Shown in pieces: positions 16,997-25,495 of a stretch of DNA of 33,374 nucleotides; within the stretch, counting starts at the first letter, position 1; every line of letters starts with the position of its first letter. The notes below the pieces were generated by a model that saw only the letters and a list, made by a program, of their open reading frames with translations, did no database searches and was not told the origin of the DNA. Origin of the DNA: Bacilli bacterium (GTDB lineage: Bacteria > Bacillota_I > Bacilli_A > ML615J-28 > CAG-313). A program made the position numbers and the translations under genes. The stretch is from positions 1 to 33,374 of the forward strand of contig JAFTPH010000048.1 in the NCBI GenBank assembly GCA_017463365.1, read 5' to 3'.

Positions 16997-18622
16997 ATGT
17001 TAGCACTTTTAGCCTTTATTCCAATATTATTAACTTTAATTTTAATGATGGTTTTTAACTGGCCAGCTAAATGGTGTTTATTAATATCCTGGATTTTAGC
17101 AAGTATTTTTGCTTTAGTATTTTGGGATATTGATATTATTGCTATTTTAGCTAGTTCGTTATTTGGAATGCTTAGTTCGATAGATGTATTAATTATTATC
17201 TTAGGGGCCATTCTCTTAATGAATACATTAAAAGCTTCAGGCGCAACAGCGAGCATCAATCGTGGATTTATGAATATTTGTCCAGACAAACGCGTACAAG
17301 CGTGCATTATTGGATTTTCATTTTGTTCGTTCATTGAAGCCGCTGCAGGATTTGGAACCCCAGCAGCTTTAGCCGGACCATTAATGGTTAGTTTAGGATT
17401 CCCACCAATGGCTGCCGCAATGATTGCTTTAGTATTTGATTCAACAGCTGTTTCATTTGGAGCCGTAGGAACGCCAATTACATCTGCATTAAATGCTTTA
17501 GGCCTTTCAGGGAATGAAATCTTTACAGAACACTTTTCATTTTGGACAGCATTACCTCATGCGATCATAAGTACCTTTTTACCATTAATTGTTTTAATAA
17601 TGACAACTAAATTTTTCAGTAAAGAAAAATCAATTAAACCAGCAATAGAAGCAGCGCCTTTTGCGATATTTACTGGATTATCATTTTCAATACCAATGTT
17701 TTTAACAGCAACCTTTATTGGTTATGAATTTGCATCTTTAATTGGGGCCTTAGTTTCAATAGCTTTAACAGTTATTGCTGCTAAAAAAAGATTTTTAGTT
17801 CCTAAGAATACATGGGATTTTGGTGATCCTAATAATTGGAATGATGATTGGAAAGCTAGTAGTGAAGTATCACCAATTGCAGAATCGAAGATGTCTTTAA
17901 CAAAAGCTTGGATTCCATATTTATTAGTAGCTTTAATTTTAGTTTTAACAAGAATTCCTCAATTAGGTATTAAAGATTTCCTATCAAATACTTTCCCATT
18001 TGTCATTAATATTAATAACATACTAGGATTTAAGAATCTAGATTGGAATTTAAAATGGGCTTATTTACCAGGAACATTCTTTATTTTAGTAGCCATAATT
18101 ACTAATTTTATGCATAAAATGGATAAAGAAAAAATTAAACAATCATGGAAAGATACTATTAAACAAGTATCAGGTGCAGCACTAGCTTTATTATTTGGAC
18201 TTGCATTAGTCGAAGTATTAAAGTTTAAAAATTCAGAAGATGTAAGTATGATGGTCGAAATGGCAAATGCTTTATCTAAAGTAGGTAAAGAACTATATAT
18301 TTTAATTTCTCCATTCATTGGAGTATTAGGGGCTTTTGTATCTGGATCAGCTACTGTATCAATGAATTTATTTTCAAATTTACAATTTGATACTGCTTTA
18401 GTTTTAGAAATACCTGTTGTATTTATTTTATCAATGCAATGTGTAGGAGCAGCTGTTGGAAATATGGTTTGTATTAATAATGCTGTTGCAGCAAGCGCAA
18501 CAATCGGAACAGTAGGAAAAGAAGGTAAGTTAATTAAAATGAACGCAATACCGATGGTAATCTATACTGTTTTAACAGCTGTTATATTCTATATCGTAAT
18601 TTTCTTAAATATTAAACCTTAA
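16997..18622 (+). CDS. lctP: L-lactate permease (LctP/LldP family)
   Basis: A 541-residue polytopic membrane protein of the lactate permease family, which carries L-lactate (also D-lactate or glycolate) with protons or other cations. Typical stretches are [20 protein letters not shown] (about 113-132), [17 protein letters not shown] and, near the end, [20 protein letters not shown] and [22 protein letters not shown] 16997 follows TAGGAGG. It has its own promoter and terminator. No lactate dehydrogenase is in the window. With PPDK next door, import of lactate, oxidation to pyruvate and conversion to PEP is possible, but the two genes are separate units and the link is inference. Confidence 0.93.
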   Translation: MLALLAFIPILLTLILMMVFNWPAKWCLLISWILASIFALVFWDIDIIAILASSLFGMLSSIDVLIIILGAILLMNTLKASGATASINRGFMNICPDKRVQACIIGFSFCSFIEAAAGFGTPAALAGPLMVSLGFPPMAAAMIALVFDSTAVSFGAVGTPITSALNALGLSGNEIFTEHFSFWTALPHAIISTFLPLIVLIMTTKFFSKEKSIKPAIEAAPFAIFTGLSFSIPMFLTATFIGYEFASLIGALVSIALTVIAAKKRFLVPKNTWDFGDPNNWNDDWKASSEVSPIAESKMSLTKAWIPYLLVALILVLTRIPQLGIKDFLSNTFPFVININNILGFKNLDWNLKWAYLPGTFFILVAIITNFMHKMDKEKIKQSWKDTIKQVSGAALALLFGLALVEVLKFKNSEDVSMMVEMANALSKVGKELYILISPFIGVLGAFVSGSATVSMNLFSNLQFDTALVLEIPVVFILSMQCVGAAVGNMVCINNAVAASATIGTVGKEGKLIKMNAIPMVIYTVLTAVIFYIVIFLNIKP

Positions 18623-18648
18623 AGAGTAGATAAACTACTCTTTTTTTA
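18621..18648 (+). terminator. Lactate permease terminator
   Basis: Perfect 9-bp stem AAAGAGTAG (18621-18629) / CTACTCTTT (18635-18643), 5-base loop, then TTTT. It begins at the stop codon. Confidence 0.92.
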
Positions 18649-18667
18649 TCAATATTTAATTTTTTTA

Positions 18668-18676
18668 TGATATAAT
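18668..18676 (+). promoter_or_regulatory. azlCD promoter (extended -10)
   Basis: TGATATAAT, with TATAAT at 18671-18676; no good -35. It lies 36 bases before azlC. Confidence 0.55.
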
Positions 18677-18712
18677 ACCAATAAATTTTATAAAAAAGTA
18701 GAGGATGAAAAT

Positions 18713-19411
18713 ATGAGACAAATTATTAAACATTCTTTTATAAAATCACTTCCTGTCATGGCAGGATATTTAGTATTAGGGTTTGGATTTGGAATAATCT
18801 CTGAAAAAAGTGGTTATGGGTTTATATGGGTTCTTGCTATGAGTACCTTCATTTACGCTGGTTCAATGCAATATGTAACAATTAGTTTATTAACTGGTGG
18901 TGCAACATTAATTAGTGCTGCTCTAACAACTTTAATGGTAAATGCAAGACATTTATTTTATGGAATTACGATGATTGAACCATATAAAAAAACAGGATTA
19001 TTTAAACCTTATCTTATATTTGGATTAACTGATGAAACTTATTCGTTAGTATGTAATGGTGAAACCCCAGATAATGTTGATTTCACTAAATATGCATTCT
19101 TTGTATCATTATTTAACCAAATATATTGGATTGTTGGTAGTATCTTAGGAGCAATAATTGGTAATTTAATTAAAATAAACTTTATGGGAATTGAATTTGC
19201 AATGACAGCATTATTCATTACTGTTTTAGTTGATCAATGGCGAAAAACCAAAAATCATTTTCCATCAATCATAGGATTAGTTACCTCAATAATTTGCTTA
19301 ATTATTTTTGGTAAAGAAAACTTTTTAATTCCTTCAATGTTAATTATTAGTTTAGTTCTATGGCTTACAAGTGAATTAAACAAGAAGAAGGAGGTAAAAA
19401 ACAATGAATAA
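18713..19411 (+). CDS. azlC: AzlC-type branched-chain amino acid exporter, large subunit
   Basis: The 232-residue membrane protein belongs to the AzlC/YgaZ family, which with AzlD/YgaH exports branched-chain amino acids and analogues such as azaleucine. Family features are SLPVMAGYLVLGFGFGI near the N-terminus, STFIYAGSMQYV, LMVNARHLFYG and GLTDETYSLV. ATG 18713 follows AGAGGATG. The last 8 bases overlap azlD (ATGAATAA). No regulator such as AzlB/Lrp is adjacent. Confidence 0.93.
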   Translation: MRQIIKHSFIKSLPVMAGYLVLGFGFGIISEKSGYGFIWVLAMSTFIYAGSMQYVTISLLTGGATLISAALTTLMVNARHLFYGITMIEPYKKTGLFKPYLIFGLTDETYSLVCNGETPDNVDFTKYAFFVSLFNQIYWIVGSILGAIIGNLIKINFMGIEFAMTALFITVLVDQWRKTKNHFPSIIGLVTSIICLIIFGKENFLIPSMLIISLVLWLTSELNKKKEVKNNE

Positions 19412-19733
19412 TTTAGATGCTATTTTATTAATAGTAATTGTATCTTTAGTTACTATTCTTTTACGTTTTTTACCTTTTATTATCTTTAACGGTAAAAAAG
19501 AAACGCCAAAGATTATAACTTATTTAGGAAACGTACTACCATTTTCCGTAATGGCAATGTTAGTTGTCTATTGTTTTAAAGATGTAACTTTTAATAATTT
19601 CCCTTATGGACTCCCTGAATTAATTGCGGGAGGAAGTGTTTTTATTTTACATATTTTAAAGAAAAATACATTATTAAGTATTATTGGTGGAACAGCTATT
19701 TATATGATTCTAATTCAATTTATATTTATCTAG
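19404..19733 (+). CDS. azlD: AzlD-type branched-chain amino acid exporter, small subunit
   Basis: A 109-residue protein with four likely membrane segments. The family pattern is a TxLLRFLPF-like stretch near residue 20 and GNVLPFSVMAMLVVYC in the middle. It partners AzlC in the membrane, and the 8-base overlap suggests the two are made in a fixed ratio. ATG 19404 follows AAGGAGG inside azlC. It ends with TAG, one of three in the window. No T-run terminator is seen after it; a palindrome lies at 19746-19760. Confidence 0.92.
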   Translation: MNNLDAILLIVIVSLVTILLRFLPFIIFNGKKETPKIITYLGNVLPFSVMAMLVVYCFKDVTFNNFPYGLPELIAGGSVFILHILKKNTLLSIIGGTAIYMILIQFIFI

Positions 19734-19745
19734 TTTCTAAAAAAA

Positions 19746-19790
19746 TTAAAGTTACTTTAACTCGACAAAAAACAATTAGAATGTTATAAT
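19746..19790 (+). promoter_or_regulatory. Lipoprotein operon promoter with upstream palindrome
   Basis: TCGACA (19762-19767), 17-base spacer, TATAAT (19785-19790) with extended -10 TG at 19782-19783. Just upstream, TTAAAGT-T-ACTTTAA (19746-19760) is a perfect 7-1-7 palindrome, overlapped by a second, AGTTA-CTT-TAACT (19750-19762). With no T-run after it, an operator is more likely than a terminator. The regulator is unknown. Confidence 0.6.
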
Positions 19791-19826
19791 GATGACGTTA
19801 AAAATAATAAATAAGAGGTGATTGAA

Positions 19827-21857
19827 ATGAAAAAAATATTCTTACTAGTTGTCCTATTTTTATCGTTAGGACTTATTACAAGTTGTACACCATCTTCATC
19901 AAATGTTGATGGTATAACAATTTCTAGTTCAAATAATGCAAGAACAATTAAAGTAAATGAAACTTTACAATTAACTGCTAAAGTTTTCCCTGAAAATGCT
20001 GATCAAAGTGTTGTTTGGTCAAGTGAAAATGAAAGTATAGCAACTGTTGATCAAACTGGTAAAGTATTAGCAATTGCTATTGGTAATGTTAATATTGTTG
20101 CTACATCTAAAGCAAATACTAATATTAAACAACAATTTTCATTAATTGTTGAAGAAGCTGATGAAATTGTAATTAACCCAGAAAGCATCACAATTCAAGC
20201 TGATAATAATCAAACAACTTGCAAAGTTGGCGAAACTATTTCATTAACAGCTACTGTTAATCCAAAAGAAGCTAATCAATCAGTAGACTGGACAAGTAGT
20301 GATCCAGAAGTTGCTACAGTTTCACGTGGTGAAGTAACTGCCTTAAAAGAAGGTAGTGTTGTTATAACAGCTAACGCTAAAGGATATCCTAACGTAAAAG
20401 CAACAATCACATTAACTTTTGAAAAAGCTGATGCTCCAGCTGTTACAAAAGATTGGGATAATATGGATTTCGCAAGTCATGAAGAATACATGACATCAGA
20501 AGATGGAACTCCATTAAAAGTTAAAGGGGTTGTAACTCATGTCAATCCTCTAAATGAAAATACTGTTACATACTTAATTCAAAATGGAACTAAAGGTTAC
20601 TATATTTATGCTCAAAACTATTCAAGTTTCCCAGTGGAACTAGGTAAAGTTTACGAAATTGGTGGTTTCAAAAAATACTACCGTGGTTTAAATGAAATTG
20701 TAAATGTTGAATATTGTAAAGAAATTAAAGAAAATATTACATACACAACAAATAAAATAACAACTGAAGATGTTACATCATTAGAGGAAATGTCTACTTT
20801 CCATTCATCATTTGTAACTGCCAAAGCTGTATTTAAAAATGCAAATGTAAATGATACAAAAGCATATAGTTTCTACGCAGCAATTAATGGAAAAGAAATT
20901 GCCTTCCGTGTAGATCCATCTTATATGACAGCAGAAGAATTTGCTGCAATTAATCAAAAAGTATTAGCAGCAGTAGAAGGTATGGAATTCGAATTTGTTG
21001 GTATTATGACTGCCTTTGGATATGGTGCACCATCTCCTCAAATTCAAATTGTTAAAGCAGAAAATTTAAAATTTGCTGAATTATCAGATAAAGCTCTATT
21101 AGATGTAGCAGCTGAATCTGTTACAATTGCTAGTTCAATTGCATTCTCAGTTAATGAAATTATTTTACCAACATCAGTAGCAAATTTTGCAGATGTTAAA
21201 ATTAGTTGGACAAGTAATAGTGATGTAATTAATGTAGCAAATGGAACTATTAATCATAAATCTGAAAATGTAACTGTTACTTTAACTGCAACATTCACTT
21301 ATAAAAATGAAACATGCACTAAAAATTATAGTGTAATCGTATTTGCGGCAGATAATGCTACTTATGAAGTATTAGCAAGTTTAGATTTAGAAGATGCTCT
21401 AGCTCCAAACTCTTGGGGTAACTCTGAATCTAAATCTGGTTATGCAGAAGGAACAGTCACTTTAGGAACTCCAAAATATACTTGGTTATTAAGAAACGCT
21501 TTAATCGCTGCAGCAACAAATGATATCTATAATGGAACACTAGGTATTAGAGCACAAGCTGGTAAAACAAAAGATGCAACTGGTCGTATCGAAATTCAAA
21601 ATGATGATGAATATAATGTTGTAGAATTTGCCACTGCTGTTTATGGTAATGATGCATTAGGTATCCAAATTATGATTGAATATTCACTTGATAGTGGTAA
21701 AACATGGACAGCATGTCAAGAAGTAATTACTGTTGATTCTAAAACAATGCAAACATATCGTATTAATTTACCAGAAGGTGTAAAACGTGTAGCAATCGTT
21801 ATCGTTGAAAATTCAGGACGAAGAGTTAATATTGACGATATTAAATTAATGAAATAA
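19827..21857 (+). CDS. Secreted lipoprotein with Ig-like (Big2) domains and an OB-like domain
   Basis: A lipoprotein signal ends at LITSC (Cys20), so the mature protein should be anchored to the outer face of the membrane. Two Big2-type Ig domains follow (about 30-110 and 115-205; VVWSSENESIATVDQTGKV and VDWTSSDPEVATVSRGEVTA). Residues about 220-300 resemble the OB-fold domain of secreted nucleases and related proteins (VKGVVTHVNPLNENTVTYLI, IQNGTKGYYIYA type). A divergent Ig-like domain (about 425-515) and a C-terminal beta-sandwich-like domain complete 676 residues. I see no catalytic motif. ATG 19827 is chosen over GTG 19818, which lies in the GAGGTGAT binding site. The next lipoprotein gene follows after 13 bases. 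The function is not established. Confidence 0.8.
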   Translation: MKKIFLLVVLFLSLGLITSCTPSSSNVDGITISSSNNARTIKVNETLQLTAKVFPENADQSVVWSSENESIATVDQTGKVLAIAIGNVNIVATSKANTNIKQQFSLIVEEADEIVINPESITIQADNNQTTCKVGETISLTATVNPKEANQSVDWTSSDPEVATVSRGEVTALKEGSVVITANAKGYPNVKATITLTFEKADAPAVTKDWDNMDFASHEEYMTSEDGTPLKVKGVVTHVNPLNENTVTYLIQNGTKGYYIYAQNYSSFPVELGKVYEIGGFKKYYRGLNEIVNVEYCKEIKENITYTTNKITTEDVTSLEEMSTFHSSFVTAKAVFKNANVNDTKAYSFYAAINGKEIAFRVDPSYMTAEEFAAINQKVLAAVEGMEFEFVGIMTAFGYGAPSPQIQIVKAENLKFAELSDKALLDVAAESVTIASSIAFSVNEIILPTSVANFADVKISWTSNSDVINVANGTINHKSENVTVTLTATFTYKNETCTKNYSVIVFAADNATYEVLASLDLEDALAPNSWGNSESKSGYAEGTVTLGTPKYTWLLRNALIAAATNDIYNGTLGIRAQAGKTKDATGRIEIQNDDEYNVVEFATAVYGNDALGIQIMIEYSLDSGKTWTACQEVITVDSKTMQTYRINLPEGVKRVAIVIVENSGRRVNIDDIKLMK

Positions 21858-21870
21858 ACGAGGTTCTAAA

Positions 21871-23355
21871 ATGAAGAAATTTATTGGAATCTTAACAATA
21901 TGTTTCTTACTATTATTAACTAGTTGTTCACAAAATAGTTCAACACAAATTAATAGTATTGAAATTATAAAAGATGAAGTTTTAATTGAAGAATTAGAAG
22001 TTTTAGTAAATGATGAATTTACATTAAATACCCAAATTAATGATAATTTAAAAACAACTCTTGTTTGGGAAAGCTCAAATCCAAATATTATTTTAGTTGA
22101 TAACAATGGTAATGTAAAAGTTTTAAATAAAGGGCAAGCTGTAATTACAGTTTCAGTAAAAGATGCACCTTATTTAAATGATAGTGTTTTTATAAATGCC
22201 TCAACTAAAGTAGAACAAATAGGAGTTGGAAGTGGTTTATCAAAAGATGATCCTATTTTCCTTGGAAATGAAGGAGAAGATGAGCCAATTGAAGTATACT
22301 TTATTGAAATGCAACATATCTATGCTGACTCAATCTTTATTAAAAAAGGTAATGTTGAAGTGTTAATTGATGCCGGATTTGAATATGATGGAAATTACGT
22401 TAATAAAGTATTAACTCAATATTGTGCAGATGATCGTTTAGATTTATTTATGGTATCACATAGCGATGGAGACCACGTTGATGGAATTGCTAATGCCTTA
22501 TCAACTGTTGATGATATTTCTTTAATGATTGATTACGGTGGACAAGGTACTGGTAATGTTCTAGCCACAAGAAACAAATACATTCCTAAAGGCATGATAT
22601 ATCATTCTGCATATGATTGTATTAATCATTTAAATGGAGCTACAGATGTATATTATTTAACTGAAGATTTCTATTTTGAAGTATTAAATACTGGGAATTA
22701 TATCACTTCAGAAAAAACAAGTGCTTCAAATCCTCATTCACTTGCTGTAATATTCTATTATAAAAACTTTTCATTCTTTACGGCTGGTGATATCACAACT
22801 GCTACAGAAGCTCAATTATTAAAAAATGAAGATTTACCAGAAGTAACTCTTTATAAAGCATCTCATCATGGTTCACATGGTTCTAATTCACAAGAATTAT
22901 TAGATACTTTAAATCCAAAAGCCGTTGCAATTTCAGCAGCTAGAGCTAACCAATATCAAGTAGCTCCTACCGGTCCACAAGAGGGTAAAACATATAATTT
23001 AAATGGAGCAAGTGGTCACCCTGCTGCTGCAGCAATCGAAAGAATTTATAAAGCTCCTAATATTTCTCAAAACTTAAATGTTTATTGGAATGCGGTAAAC
23101 GGGACAATGAAATTCACATCATATGGTAAAAATGATTTCACTTTCACTGGAAGCACAACAATGAAAGGTTACTATGATTTATCAATAACTGGTGGAGTAG
23201 CTGTTTGGAATAAAGAATTACAAGATTTTGAAAATAAAGTTACAGGCGAAGAAAACTTTAAACTTCACGAAACTAAAGTTTTCCAATTTAGAAACTATAT
23301 TCAATATCTACCAAACTGGGCAAAAGAAGAATATTTCCCAGAATATAATGGTTAA
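21871..23355 (+). CDS. Lipoprotein with ComEC-type metallo-beta-lactamase domain
   Basis: The signal peptide ends at LLTSC (Cys19), giving a surface lipoprotein of 494 residues. Residues about 35-110 resemble one Big2 Ig-like domain (TLVWESSNPNIILVDNNGNV). From about 140 comes a metallo-beta-lactamase fold of the ComEC/Rec2 kind: VYFIEMQHIYADSIFIKKG, VLIDAGF, the metal motif HSDGDH (H197, D199, D201, H202), FFTAGDIT, and SHHGSHGSNS (331-340), the ComEC-family signature. The usual GQGDS is replaced by HIYADS. Relatives hydrolyse phosphodiesters, and the ComEC domain is linked to DNA uptake, but the substrate here is unknown. It is co-transcribed with the Ig/OB lipoprotein and ends at a terminator. 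Confidence 0.82.
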   Translation: MKKFIGILTICFLLLLTSCSQNSSTQINSIEIIKDEVLIEELEVLVNDEFTLNTQINDNLKTTLVWESSNPNIILVDNNGNVKVLNKGQAVITVSVKDAPYLNDSVFINASTKVEQIGVGSGLSKDDPIFLGNEGEDEPIEVYFIEMQHIYADSIFIKKGNVEVLIDAGFEYDGNYVNKVLTQYCADDRLDLFMVSHSDGDHVDGIANALSTVDDISLMIDYGGQGTGNVLATRNKYIPKGMIYHSAYDCINHLNGATDVYYLTEDFYFEVLNTGNYITSEKTSASNPHSLAVIFYYKNFSFFTAGDITTATEAQLLKNEDLPEVTLYKASHHGSHGSNSQELLDTLNPKAVAISAARANQYQVAPTGPQEGKTYNLNGASGHPAAAAIERIYKAPNISQNLNVYWNAVNGTMKFTSYGKNDFTFTGSTTMKGYYDLSITGGVAVWNKELQDFENKVTGEENFKLHETKVFQFRNYIQYLPNWAKEEYFPEYNG

Positions 23356-23362
23356 ACTAATT

Positions 23363-23390
23363 AGGATACAAAATATTTTGTATCCTTTTT
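23363..23390 (+). terminator. Terminator of the lipoprotein operon
   Basis: AGGATACAAAA (23363-23373) pairs with TTTTGTATCCT (23376-23386), then a T tract. The innermost pairs will open to form the loop. Confidence 0.9.
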
Positions 23391-23432
23391 TTCAACTAAT
23401 TTGTTGAAATAATCAATATAATATGATAAAAT
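23390..23432 (+). promoter_or_regulatory. Promoter and possible operator of the EamA transporter gene
   Basis: TTGAAA (23404-23409), 17-base spacer, TAAAAT (23427-23432) with extended -10 TG at 23424-23425. The inverted repeat TTTCAAC (23390-23396) / GTTGAAA (23403-23409) with a 6-base spacer has its right arm over the -35, a common operator position. Confidence 0.55.
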
Positions 23433-23459
23433 AACTAAAAAATTTGACATGGTGATTAT

Positions 23460-24347
23460 ATGAAAAACATTAAAACATTATCTTACTTTATTATTTCAAT
23501 GATTGTCTTTGGTACTCTTGGATGGTTTGTTAGAAATGTTCCTCTAGCATCCGGAGAAATTGCGTTATATCGAGCGATAATGGCAATAATTTTGGTAGGA
23601 ACATATTTACTAATTACAAAGCAAAAAATAGAGTTTAAGAAAATAAAAAAAGAAATTCCATTATTAATTCTATCAGGAATTGCGATGGGAATAAACTGGG
23701 TCTTATTATTTGAAGCTTATAACTATACAACTGTTACGGTAGCAACATTAAGTTATTATTTTGCACCAGTAATTGTTATGATCTTATGTCCAATTTTATT
23801 TAAAGAAAAAATGACATTAAAACAAATTATTTGTTTTATTGCTTCATCTATTGGATTAGTTTTAGTTATGGGAATTACTAATATCGGAAAAGAAGCTCTT
23901 AATTTAAAAGGAATAGGATTAGGTCTAGGCGCTGCATGTTTTTATGCAACTGTTATTTTAATCAATAAATTTATTAAAAACATTGATGGTATTCAAAGAA
24001 CCTTTATTCAATTTATTTCTTCGTTAATTGTTTTAATCCCTTATGTATTATTAACAAGTGGTATTAATATTGTTTCTTTACAAGGTTCTGAATTAATTTA
24101 CTTATTAATTATTGGTTTAATTCATACCGGTGTATCTTACTGTTTATACTTTAGTTCATTAAAAGAACTATCAGGACAAAAAGTATCAATCCTAAGTTAT
24201 ATTGATCCACTAGTAGCAATTCTTGTATCATATTTCTTATTAAGTGAAACAATAACTTTACCTCAAATATTAGGAGGTATCTTAATAATTATTTTCACTT
24301 TATTTAACGAAATTTCTATTAAAAAAACACCTAAAAATATATCATAA
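23460..24347 (+). CDS. EamA-family (DMT) transporter
   Basis: A 295-residue membrane protein with about ten hydrophobic segments in two similar halves (each an EamA domain), the drug/metabolite transporter layout. Examples are TLGWFVRNVPLASGEIALYR in the first half and GLIHTGVSYCLYFSSLK in the second, with ILSYIDPLVAILVSYFLLSE near the end, typical of RarD/RhaT-like exporters. The substrate cannot be read from sequence; such proteins export amino acids, metabolites or drugs. It seems monocistronic. ATG 23460 follows GGTGATT. It is not part of the conserved rplU cluster downstream. Confidence 0.88.
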   Translation: MKNIKTLSYFIISMIVFGTLGWFVRNVPLASGEIALYRAIMAIILVGTYLLITKQKIEFKKIKKEIPLLILSGIAMGINWVLLFEAYNYTTVTVATLSYYFAPVIVMILCPILFKEKMTLKQIICFIASSIGLVLVMGITNIGKEALNLKGIGLGLGAACFYATVILINKFIKNIDGIQRTFIQFISSLIVLIPYVLLTSGINIVSLQGSELIYLLIIGLIHTGVSYCLYFSSLKELSGQKVSILSYIDPLVAILVSYFLLSETITLPQILGGILIIIFTLFNEISIKKTPKNIS

Positions 24348-24364
24348 AAATATTTGTATATAAC

Positions 24365-24393
24365 TTGCAAAAAATAGTGTATAGTGGTATAAT
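24365..24393 (+). promoter_or_regulatory. rplU operon promoter
   Basis: TTGCAA (24365-24370), 17-base spacer, TATAAT (24388-24393) with extended -10 TG at 24385-24386. Confidence 0.8.
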
Positions 24394-24399
24394 ATGAAT

Positions 24400-24485
24400 G
24401 TTGCGAATTCTAGCAACCGCACAAAAGAGGTTTTAAGATGAAATATCACACCTCAATGGCGTGTCTTAGTTTAATTAATTTTAAA
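24400..24485 (+). ncRNA. L21 leader upstream of rplU
   Basis: Between promoter and rplU lies a leader with TTGC-GAATTCTA-GCAA, ACCGCACAAAAGAGG, a pairing GAGGT (24427-24431) with ACCTC (about 24450-24454), and ATGGCGTGTC. Order and position match the L21 leader of Firmicutes, a probable autoregulatory element for ribosomal protein genes. It is recognised by eye, not by a covariance search. Confidence 0.75.
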
Positions 24486-24501
24486 AAGGAGGTAAAATTA
24501 G

Positions 24502-24804
24502 ATGTACGCAATTTTCGTTACTGGTGGTAAACAATACCGCGTTCAAGAAGGTGATTCAATTTACGTTGAAAAACTTGAAGCTGAAGTAGGTGAAGAAGTA
24601 ACTTTCGACCAAGTATTATTAGCTGATGGTAAAGTTGGTACTCCTGTTGTTGAAGGAGCTAAAGTAGTAGCTACTGTTGAAAAACAAGGACGTAGCCCTA
24701 AAATCATCGTATTCAAGATGAAACCTAAAAAGAACTATCGTAAAAAACAAGGTCATCGTCAAGCTTATACAAAAGTTTTAATTAAAGAAATCGTATTAGC
24801 ATAG
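24502..24804 (+). CDS. rplU: 50S ribosomal protein L21
   Basis: The 100-residue protein begins [20 protein letters not shown] and has the usual basic end [18 protein letters not shown]21 binds 23S rRNA in the large subunit. ATG 24502 follows AAGGAGG. prp begins one base after its stop (TAG), followed by rpmA, the standard Firmicute order rplU-ysxB-rpmA. Codon choice is richer in C and G than in neighbouring genes, as for other ribosomal protein genes. Confidence 0.98.
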   Translation: MYAIFVTGGKQYRVQEGDSIYVEKLEAEVGEEVTFDQVLLADGKVGTPVVEGAKVVATVEKQGRSPKIIVFKMKPKKNYRKKQGHRQAYTKVLIKEIVLA

Positions 24805-24805
24805 T

Positions 24806-25123
24806 ATGACAAAAGCGAGTTTTATTTTAAACAACTCAAAACCATATGCATTTACAATTAGTGGACATGCTGAATATGGAAATTATGGTGAAGATATTGT
24901 ATGTAGTTCAATTACTACCGCAGTCTTTACAACTTTGAATCTTCTTGATAAATTATTAAATGAAGAAGATTACACATTAATTCAAAATGAAGATAAAGGT
25001 TTAATTGATTTTAAATTAAATAAAACCTCAAAATTATCTTTATTAATCATTCAAAATTTATTAGACATTCTAATTAATATTGAGGAACAATATCCTCAAA
25101 ATCTTAAAATAATTATAAAATAA
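24806..25123 (+). CDS. prp: Ribosomal-processing cysteine protease Prp (YsxB)
   Basis: Prp removes the N-terminal extension of L27 in Firmicutes and related bacteria. The 105 residues contain SGHAEYG (H21) and DIVCSS (C33), the catalytic pair equivalent to His22/Cys34 of the Staphylococcus aureus enzyme. The usual residue after the Cys is Ala or Ser, so this looks active. Its substrate is encoded next, and L27 there carries the expected cleavage site. It has no strong ribosome binding site of its own and probably depends on coupling to rplU. Confidence 0.93.
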   Translation: MTKASFILNNSKPYAFTISGHAEYGNYGEDIVCSSITTAVFTTLNLLDKLLNEEDYTLIQNEDKGLIDFKLNKTSKLSLLIIQNLLDILINIEEQYPQNLKIIIK

Positions 25124-25146
25124 GCCCAAATAGGAGGTGGCACGCA

Positions 25147-25431
25147 ATGTTAAGATTTAATTTGCAATTTTTTGCTTCTAAAAAAGGGGTTGGGTCTACT
25201 AAGAACGGACGTGACTCAATTGGTAGACGCTTAGGTGCTAAACTATCTGATGGTCAATTTGCTACTACAGGATCAATTATTTATCGTCAAAGAGGTACTA
25301 AAGTACATCCTGGTAAAAACGTTGGTATCGGTAGCGATGATACTTTATTCAGTAAAATCGATGGAATCGTAAAATTCGAAGTTATTGGTAAAGGTAAAAA
25401 ACAAGCATCAGTGTACCCTGTACAAGAATAG
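25147..25431 (+). CDS. rpmA: 50S ribosomal protein L27 with Prp-cleaved extension
   Basis: The 94-residue L27 begins [14 protein letters not shown]. In Firmicutes Prp cuts after the FF to expose Ala10, so that the mature N-terminus reaches the peptidyl transferase centre. The rest ([22 protein letters not shown], then [17 protein letters not shown]) is canonical. ATG 25147 follows AGGAGGTGG. It ends with TAG and a terminator, closing the rplU-prp-rpmA unit. Confidence 0.98.
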   Translation: MLRFNLQFFASKKGVGSTKNGRDSIGRRLGAKLSDGQFATTGSIIYRQRGTKVHPGKNVGIGSDDTLFSKIDGIVKFEVIGKGKKQASVYPVQE

Positions 25432-25443
25432 AAAAATAAATTT

Positions 25444-25472
25444 AGCACTTCATAATAATTGAAGTGCTTTTT
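25444..25472 (+). terminator. Terminator after rpmA
   Basis: Perfect 9-bp stem AGCACTTCA (25444-25452) / TGAAGTGCT (25460-25468), then TTTT. It lies between rpmA and obgE and probably lowers readthrough to obgE, for which I see no separate strong promoter. Confidence 0.88.
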
Positions 25473-25495
25473 ATCTTCATAAAAGGAGGAATTTT

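Noticed and set aside
16927-17334. Reverse-strand frame overlapping the lactate permease start
   Set aside because: It would run across a strong promoter and the permease gene, and its composition is that of an antisense membrane protein.
24438-24527. Short open frame starting with ATG behind AAAGAGG in the rplU leader
   Set aside because: It runs into rplU in another frame, and its bases form the conserved pairing of the L21 leader; the apparent binding site is part of that structure.
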